Made by a program: the position numbers and the translations under genes. Below are positions 20,768-25,906 of a stretch of DNA of 25,906 nt, piece after piece. The notes below the pieces were generated by a model, which made no database searches, was not told where the DNA came from, and saw only the letters and a list, made by a program, of their open reading frames with translations. Positions within the stretch are counted from its first letter, which is position 1. The number at the start of each line of letters is the position of its first letter. Source of the stretch: Myxococcales bacterium (lineage in GTDB: Bacteria; Myxococcota; Polyangia; Fen-1088); contig PMBY01000201.1 of NCBI GenBank assembly GCA_003153875.1, positions 1 to 25,906 on the forward strand, written 5' to 3'.

Positions 20768-22786
20768 ATGAAAACCTACCTGGGAATTGAATATCGGGGC
20801 CCGCTGGCCGCTGCCCTGGCCGTCGCTTTGGGCCTGTTCGGGTGTTCCGGGTCTGGTGGTACCTCGCACAGTAGTTCAGGCGGCGCGAGCGGCGGAGCTG
20901 GAAACACGGGCGGTGGGGGAACTTCCTTTGTGTCGTCCAGTCAGGCCGGAAACACTGCTGGTCCAGCCGGAACGTCCGGCAGCGCGGGTGCGGGGCCCGT
21001 GGCGGGTACGATAGGTCCCGGCGGCGGGGCCGGTGCAGCGGGCAGCAGCGGCGTCGCGGGAAGTGTCGCCCCAGGCGGCAACACTGGCAGCCCAGGAGGT
21101 GCTGGCGCGGGCGGGACTTCGGCGAAGGGCGGTTCTGTGACGACGACTGACACCGGTGTCAGCGGCGGGGCCGGAAACATGGGCGGCACGGTTGTCGCCG
21201 GTGGGACCGCGGTTATCGGGGGTACCAAGGCAAGCGGTGGCGCTACGCCGACCGCGGGCACCACGGCCGCAGGGGGCACCAAGCAGACCGGCGGGACCAC
21301 GTCGGCCGGCGGCACCACACCCAAAGGCGGGACCACAACGACAACCAGCGGGACCACATCGACCGGCGGCGTCGCAACCACCAGCGGAGGCACTCGACCC
21401 TGGGCGGGTGCCACCGCGACCGTGGGTAGCGGGACGCCTGTGCTCATAGGCACCATCGATATCAGCAAGTATGTCGGTACGCCGGGAATGCGGCTGGGCG
21501 ACATCAACGGCGACGGCAAAATGGAAATCGTCATGGGTCAGCCCATGGTCCAGCCGGGCGCGTACACGCCCCAGCAAGTGGTCTGCGTCACGGCGTACGA
21601 CCTCAAGGGCAAACAGCTGTGGCAGTACGGCACGCCTGGCAGTGGGCGCGGGGCCAGCTCGGACATTCCGATTCAGGTTTACGACATGGACGGGGACGGC
21701 AAGTCCGAGGTGTTCGCCAACATGAGCGACACCACGATGTCCGTGATCGACGGAACCACCGGGAAGCTGATGCGCACGATTCCCTTGCCACAAGCGGGCT
21801 CCAACGACTCCATCGCCTTCGCCAATCTGCGCGGCAAGGGATGGCCACAGGACATCCTGGTCAAGACCCGCTACTCCCAAGTCTGGGCGATCACCGGCAC
21901 CGACGACGGGGCCACCAAGGCCGGCACGGTACTGTGGCATCATGCGTTCCTTCCCAGTGATTCGTCGGGGTCCGACCGGGGCACCGGGCACTATCCACTG
22001 GTCTACGATTGGAACAAGGATGGCAAAGATGAAGTCATGTCTGGCTACTTCTTCTTGCAGAGTGATGGCACGCAGGTATGGACGACCAACACCACGTCGA
22101 AGCCAGAACTCACCATGCACGCCGACTGCCTGGCCACCGCCGACGTGAATGCCGATCCCAGCGACGGATACGAAATCGTCGTGGGTGGTGACCACGCCGC
22201 CATGTTCCACTGGAAGGACGGCACCCAGATTTGGGAGGACAGCAACACGGTTGAAGACCAGCAGATGGGAATCGGCGAGTACGTTTCGGACTCTCCGGGT
22301 CTCGAGGTAGTCCTGCTTGACCGGATTGGTCCACGAACCGCCCAAGGCCATGATGCCAACGTGCTCTTGTCCTCAACCGACAAACTCCTTTGGAAGGAAT
22401 CGCGGACGGATTTTGGCTGGATCACCGTGACGGAAAACATGAACAACTGGAAGGGCGACGGCAGCGACCTGATTCTGTCCTATCACCGCGGCGGAACGAC
22501 GCCCGCCAGCCTATACGACGGCACTGGCAAGGCGGTCGCCAGTTTCCCGCACACTGGCAGCCTGGTCGACCTGGTTCAGCACGCCGACCTCTGCGGCGAC
22601 GGCAAAGAAGAGGTCATCGTGTACAACGAGAACTCAGCCTGGATCTATTCCAATGGTCCCTGCAATTTGGATGATCCCCCGGCTCATCCGAGTATTCCCC
22701 AGCAGTACCACCTGTATAACTTCAGCGAATACTCGGGCTGGATTACGCCTGACGTGAAGTTCTACACGCCTGGCTCGGCACAATAG
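20768..22786 (+). CDS. lipoprotein with FG-GAP/VCBS-type repeats, rhamnogalacturonan-lyase-like architecture
   Basis: 672 aa. AGGAGAG lies 6 nt before the ATG. Signal peptide with lipobox LFGC (Cys26), then a Gly/Thr/Ser/Ala-rich linker to about residue 220. The rest looks like a beta-propeller with Ca-binding Asp-rich loops: GDINGDGKMEIV (about 243), VYDMDGDGKSEV (about 304), YDWNKDGKDEV (about 413), ADVNADPSDGYEIV (about 458) and GDGKEEVIVYNE (about 609). Loop spacing and the terminal LYNFSEYSGW recall rhamnogalacturonan lyases of family PL11, but I cannot confirm catalytic residues. Exported to the cell envelope; polysaccharide binding or cleavage is inferred. Convergent with the next gene, with a hairpin between the two stops. 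Confidence 0.8.
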   Translation: MKTYLGIEYRGPLAAALAVALGLFGCSGSGGTSHSSSGGASGGAGNTGGGGTSFVSSSQAGNTAGPAGTSGSAGAGPVAGTIGPGGGAGAAGSSGVAGSVAPGGNTGSPGGAGAGGTSAKGGSVTTTDTGVSGGAGNMGGTVVAGGTAVIGGTKASGGATPTAGTTAAGGTKQTGGTTSAGGTTPKGGTTTTTSGTTSTGGVATTSGGTRPWAGATATVGSGTPVLIGTIDISKYVGTPGMRLGDINGDGKMEIVMGQPMVQPGAYTPQQVVCVTAYDLKGKQLWQYGTPGSGRGASSDIPIQVYDMDGDGKSEVFANMSDTTMSVIDGTTGKLMRTIPLPQAGSNDSIAFANLRGKGWPQDILVKTRYSQVWAITGTDDGATKAGTVLWHHAFLPSDSSGSDRGTGHYPLVYDWNKDGKDEVMSGYFFLQSDGTQVWTTNTTSKPELTMHADCLATADVNADPSDGYEIVVGGDHAAMFHWKDGTQIWEDSNTVEDQQMGIGEYVSDSPGLEVVLLDRIGPRTAQGHDANVLLSSTDKLLWKESRTDFGWITVTENMNNWKGDGSDLILSYHRGGTTPASLYDGTGKAVASFPHTGSLVDLVQHADLCGDGKEEVIVYNENSAWIYSNGPCNLDDPPAHPSIPQQYHLYNFSEYSGWITPDVKFYTPGSAQ

Positions 22787-22798
22787 GCGCGTTCGCAT

Positions 22799-22827
22799 CC
22801 CGGCCTGCCGCTTGAGCGCGGGCCGGG
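22799..22827. terminator. possible bidirectional terminator hairpin
   Basis: CCCGGCC (22799-22805) and GGCCGGG (22821-22827) form a perfect 7-bp GC stem with a 15-nt interior that can pair further. It lies exactly between the stops of two convergent genes (22786 and 22828). It lacks a T-tract on either side, so intrinsic termination is uncertain. Confidence 0.4.
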
Positions 22828-24417
22828 TCAGTTCCGGTAGGCCTTCCACATGTCGTCAACGAAGCTGTATTGCGGGAACTCGCCTTGCAGCCAGGACGCG
22901 GTCTGGCCCTGACGTTCCCAGTCCGAGCTGTAGTCAAACCCGGACTGCGTCTTGATATCGGCCACCGCCTGGGTGTCGTCCTCGGTCATCCAGCGATCGA
23001 CGTAGTCGAAGAAGGCGGGATGGTTCCAGGTGGTCTGGGCACCGAGCATGCGCGCCGCCAGGGCCTCACCCACCCACGAGACCGAGGTACAGCAGCGCCG
23101 ATAGGCTTCGCCCAGCTGCTCGGTGGGCGTCAAGAGCTGCCAGTCCCTGGGCTGCAGTTGTTCGTAGGGTGCGTAGAGTCCATTGCTGCTGGTGTCGGTG
23201 GGCGTGCCGCTGGTCTGATCCACGCCGTAGTGTCCGCCGTAGATCACCGTGGCACCCTGCCAGGCCTTGCTGTAGCCGCCCGGAATCTGGTTGATGTAGA
23301 CGGTCTGCATGTCCTCGCCGAACCGGTTGGGGTAGGTCGCCGAGACGTTCTTCATGCCGTCGTCCTGCAGCAGAAGCCCGGCCATCACGATGGGCAGCTT
23401 GCGGCCGCTGCGGTGGCCGCCGAACGCGGGCCAACCGTAGCCCGCCTTCACGCAGCCGTAGAGATCGATACCGTATTGCACCAGATAGTTGGTGAGCGGC
23501 TCTTTGTCGGCCGCGGGAAAATCGAGCTGCAAGAGCAGGCTGGCGTAGCTGACGGCGAACGCGACATGCTGACCGTAGCTGGGCATATACTCGGCAGGCG
23601 CGTCGAAGAGAAAGGCGTTGGTGTCGATCCAGGGGCGCCGGAAGAGCGCCTCGAACTGCGCCAGAGTGGGCGTGCTCAGCGGCTTGGGCGCGGGGTGCGC
23701 GGGCAGCAACTGGCGCTGCAGGGCGCCCGTGCGATACAGGGTCTGGCTGCGGTCGCAGTAGGAGGGTCTGAACGCGTCTGCGGAGGAAGCGGCCGCCAGG
23801 ACGGTGAGCACCGAGGCGCTGCCGACTGGACTGCAGCTCTTGTCGCTCGCCCGCATCACCTCGGGCAGCGAGGCCGGCGTGGCCAAGCTGATGCTGGACA
23901 CCAGCGAGTCACCCGCTTTGAGCGACACCGGCGGATACGCGCGAAAACTTGCGTCGAACCACCATGATTCGTCGGTGCCGTCGTTGAGTCGCGAGTCAAA
24001 GGGACTCTTTCCGTTGGCGGTCGGGAGGTTTACGACGGAGCCGTTGAGAAATGGTGTGGAGCTGGTCGGTGCGGGGCTGATGGCCGTGACCGTGGCGGGA
24101 CCAACTATCCAATAGTCGCCCGTCACGAACTGGCCCGCGAGCACCGGGGCGGCGAAGGTCCAGGTCACGCCGTCCTTGCTGATCGAGGTGACAAGGCTAC
24201 TGTTGCCGTCGCTGGCCGTGGTTGTGCTTGCAGCGTCGCTGGCTGTGCTGCTGCTCGCGCCATCGAAGGCGCCCGTCGGGGCCACGTCCGCGGCGACGGT
24301 GGTGGCAGAATCCGCAGCCATGACCGATCCATCGCCGCCAGTTGCCAACCCTCGGCTCGTGCACCCGACTTCGCTTGCCAGAAATGCCGCGACGACAACC
24401 AGGGCCAAGCGTTGCAT
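22828..24417 (-). CDS. secreted lipoprotein of unknown function
   Basis: 529 aa. GGAGG lies 4 nt before the ATG at 24417. The hydrophobic leader ends in SEVGC (Cys19), a lipobox-like site with an unusual Glu at -3. A Ser/Thr/Ala linker runs to about residue 75. Then comes a beta-type domain (DGVTWTF, GQFVTGDYWIVGP) of a kind seen in uncharacterised secreted bacterial proteins, followed from about residue 245 by a helical region (LAQFEALFRRPWIDTNAFL, AFAVSYASLLLQLDFP) reminiscent of alpha/alpha-toroid folds. I cannot assign an enzyme. Last gene of an operon with the aldo/keto reductase and DUF6599 genes, 35 bp after the latter. Confidence 0.75.
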   Translation of the reverse strand: MQRLALVVVAAFLASEVGCTSRGLATGGDGSVMAADSATTVAADVAPTGAFDGASSSTASDAASTTTASDGNSSLVTSISKDGVTWTFAAPVLAGQFVTGDYWIVGPATVTAISPAPTSSTPFLNGSVVNLPTANGKSPFDSRLNDGTDESWWFDASFRAYPPVSLKAGDSLVSSISLATPASLPEVMRASDKSCSPVGSASVLTVLAAASSADAFRPSYCDRSQTLYRTGALQRQLLPAHPAPKPLSTPTLAQFEALFRRPWIDTNAFLFDAPAEYMPSYGQHVAFAVSYASLLLQLDFPAADKEPLTNYLVQYGIDLYGCVKAGYGWPAFGGHRSGRKLPIVMAGLLLQDDGMKNVSATYPNRFGEDMQTVYINQIPGGYSKAWQGATVIYGGHYGVDQTSGTPTDTSSNGLYAPYEQLQPRDWQLLTPTEQLGEAYRRCCTSVSWVGEALAARMLGAQTTWNHPAFFDYVDRWMTEDDTQAVADIKTQSGFDYSSDWERQGQTASWLQGEFPQYSFVDDMWKAYRN

Positions 24418-24452
24418 GGGACCTCCAGGGCTGTTCGGGTACGATCTCTCAG

Positions 24453-25361
24453 CTACTTATCCAGGCCTGAAAGGTTCCGGCCCAGTTCATCGACGAGCGC
24501 CTGGCGCTCGGCACAGGGCTGGTCCACGGCCCCCCAAAGCCAGCGGCCCTTCCATTGCAGCACCACTTCGCCATTGAGCGGATCCTTCACCGTCGCGCTT
24601 CCTTGAGGGCCGACCGAATTGGCGTCAGCCGTCTTGGCCAGGGCTCGGTAGCGTTGCACCATGGTGCGGACGTCGGCGCTGTCTTTGCCCTCGACGACAA
24701 AAAGGCGAAAACTCGCTCCGCCGATCTCATAGGGAACCGCGACGGCGTCATGAAGAAATGGCTGTCCGAGGAAATCGCGGGCCGCGAGCTTCTCAGCGCG
24801 GACACGCTTGCCTCGCTCAGGGAAGACCTTCAGGACGGCCGGGGCCTGGCGCGCGCCAGGAAGGCTGGCGGCCAACTTCTCGGCGAAAGGGCGAAGCAGG
24901 GATGGCTGTTTGGTCCCTTGCTGAATCAGCTTCACATAGTAGGAACCGATCACAAATTCGAGGTAATCCGGTCCACCGTAGCCCTCGACGCCGACGGGCA
25001 CGGGCGTGGTGCCAGCCGGGCGTTCTTGGGTGTACATGCCGAAGGCGCGAATCGCACTCTTGTGGTGGTAGATGTCCACGGTGATTTCCGTGGCAGCGTC
25101 GACCTTCGCGTAGGTCGCTGAGGTGAGACCCTCGAAGTCGAAGTGCAGAAACGACTCCGCGCCGCCGTCGATGTACTCGAAGAGCGTCTCCGGCGTGTAG
25201 GTGGTGGGACCGTCGGAGACCTTCCAGCCTTTGATCTTGGGAAGGAGTTCCGACGGCTGGGGAGAAGCGGCGAGCCCGCCTTGCGTGGCAGCTGGGCTGG
25301 AGGCTGCGGCTGAAAACGCGAGCAACGCCACCAGCCCGCCCCGCATCGCCAGATTGCTCAT
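24453..25361 (-). CDS. DUF6599-like secreted protein
   Basis: 302 aa. The ATG at 25361 shares ATGA with the stop of the upstream aldo/keto reductase gene and has GGGAG 8 nt upstream; the longer frame to 25451 only runs into that gene. Signal peptide of about 25 residues (MRGGLVALLAFSAAASSPA). The body has the DUF6599 pattern: GWKVSDGPTTYTPETLFEYIDGG, then SFLHFDFEGL, ITVDIYHHKSAIRAFGMYT and a C-terminal LQWKGRWLWGAV. Members are exported proteins of unknown function. Translational coupling to a ferredoxin-type reductase suggests a shared but unknown process. Confidence 0.78.
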   Translation of the reverse strand: MSNLAMRGGLVALLAFSAAASSPAATQGGLAASPQPSELLPKIKGWKVSDGPTTYTPETLFEYIDGGAESFLHFDFEGLTSATYAKVDAATEITVDIYHHKSAIRAFGMYTQERPAGTTPVPVGVEGYGGPDYLEFVIGSYYVKLIQQGTKQPSLLRPFAEKLAASLPGARQAPAVLKVFPERGKRVRAEKLAARDFLGQPFLHDAVAVPYEIGGASFRLFVVEGKDSADVRTMVQRYRALAKTADANSVGPQGSATVKDPLNGEVVLQWKGRWLWGAVDQPCAERQALVDELGRNLSGLDK

Positions 25362-25906
25362 CCGAGAAACTCCCGCGGCACCCCGCGCAGTCGGACGATG
25401 TCGCGCACCCGCTGGCGCACGTCGAACCCCTTGGCGCAGCGGACGGGGCATTCATCACAGTCCCCGCAGGGAGACTCGGGCAGACCGAGTTCGAGCAGCA
25501 GTGCCTGTGCGGCTTCGCGATTGCGGTACGCGTGCGCGTACATGAAGGAGCGCATGAGATCGGGAATCGGCAGCTTCGCCAGACAAGGTTCGAGGCACTG
25601 GCCGCAACCCTGGCAGAAGAAGCCAACCAGCTTGGGTGCCTCCAGGCTGCGCTTCTCGTCGTCAGTGAGGGTGGGATCGCGCAAGACAGCCAAGTCAGTC
25701 TGCAATTGATCAAATGTGGTGAAGCCCGGAATGGCGGTGTGGACGTTGGGATCGCGCAGCGCCCACTTGAGCGCCGCGGCCATGTTGATGGGAGACTGCT
25801 TGTCCTTGTCCCAGTAGACGCCCGCCTGTGTCTTCATCGCGACAATGCCGAGGCCTGCTTGCGCCGCCTCCGCCACGGCTTTCTGCACCTCCAGGTGGTG
25901 GTCCTG
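25358..25906 (-). CDS. aldo/keto reductase with C-terminal [4Fe-4S] motifs (partial)
   Basis: The frame is open at the right edge, so the N-terminal part including the Asp/Tyr/Lys/His catalytic tetrad is outside the window; 182 residues are visible. The visible barrel end (AGLGIVAMKTQAG, AALKWALRDPNVHTAIPG) is typical of aldo/keto reductases. It is followed by two cysteine clusters, CQGCGQCLEPC and CGDCDECPVRC, characteristic of the AKR-ferredoxin fusion group. These probably carry two [4Fe-4S] clusters and act in electron transfer; the second ends CPVRC rather than the usual CP. The substrate is unknown. First visible gene of the operon leading to DUF6599 and the lipoprotein. Confidence 0.88.
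   Translation of the reverse strand, partial: QDHHLEVQKAVAEAAQAGLGIVAMKTQAGVYWDKDKQSPINMAAALKWALRDPNVHTAIPGFTTFDQLQTDLAVLRDPTLTDDEKRSLEAPKLVGFFCQGCGQCLEPCLAKLPIPDLMRSFMYAHAYRNREAAQALLLELGLPESPCGDCDECPVRCAKGFDVRQRVRDIVRLRGVPREFLG

Noticed and set aside
20870..21420. Repetitive GC-rich tract considered as a CRISPR or intergenic repeat
   Set aside because: It is one open frame encoding an irregular Gly/Thr/Ala linker, with no fixed repeat-spacer period.

Overview
The window is GC-rich, dense chromosomal DNA from a myxobacterium-like organism (Myxococcota). The evidence is a C-terminal MYXO-CTERM-type sorting tag (Cys-Gly-Cys, hydrophobic stretch, Arg cluster) on a secreted beta-helix protein, several lipoproteins with long Gly/Ser/Thr linkers, Cys-rich secreted proteins, an NtrC-type two-component pair and a bacterial oxidosqualene cyclase. 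I see no rRNA, tRNA, IS element or CRISPR array. The species cannot be named from this sequence.

Layout. 1-7.4 kb: an EntD-type phosphopantetheinyl transferase; a divergent pair of secreted carbohydrate-type enzymes (alpha/beta-hydrolase lipoprotein and parallel beta-helix protein); a 6-phosphofructokinase; a Cys-rich lipoprotein whose upstream region carries two operator-like palindromes about four helical turns apart. 7.5-12 kb (minus strand): an operon of sensor kinase, sigma54-dependent response regulator and a DUF3419/BtaA-like aminocarboxypropyl transferase. 12.2-15.6 kb (plus): a U32-family Fe-S protein translationally coupled to an oxidosqualene cyclase with cycloartenol-synthase-type residues. 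15.5-19.1 kb (minus, convergent): DUF116 membrane protein, archaeal-type HMG-CoA synthase, thiolase and DUF35 Zn-ribbon/OB protein, the archaeal mevalonate-entry module. 19.1-20.8 kb: a gene-poor zone with a frameshifted Cys-rich gene, a good terminator and a DsbA-like gene cut off just before its active site. 20.8-25.9 kb: an FG-GAP-type lipoprotein, then a minus-strand operon of Fe-S aldo/keto reductase (cut by the window edge), a DUF6599 protein and an unknown lipoprotein.

How it may work together. The centre (7.5-19.1 kb) reads as a lipid/isoprenoid locus: acetyl-CoA to HMG-CoA (thiolase, HMGCS, DUF35) on one arm, and oxidosqualene cyclisation plus a possible O2-independent hydroxylase (U32) on the other. 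The divergently encoded NtrC-like regulator has a well-spaced -24/-12 (sigma54) promoter candidate in front of the U32-cyclase operon, with a dyad GTGC-N6-GCAC about 128 bp upstream of the predicted start. A closely related element lies in front of the DUF116-HMGCS operon. The hypothesis is one sigma54 two-component circuit controlling bacterial sterol/isoprenoid synthesis. Squalene epoxidase, HMG-CoA reductase and sterol-tailoring enzymes are not in the window.
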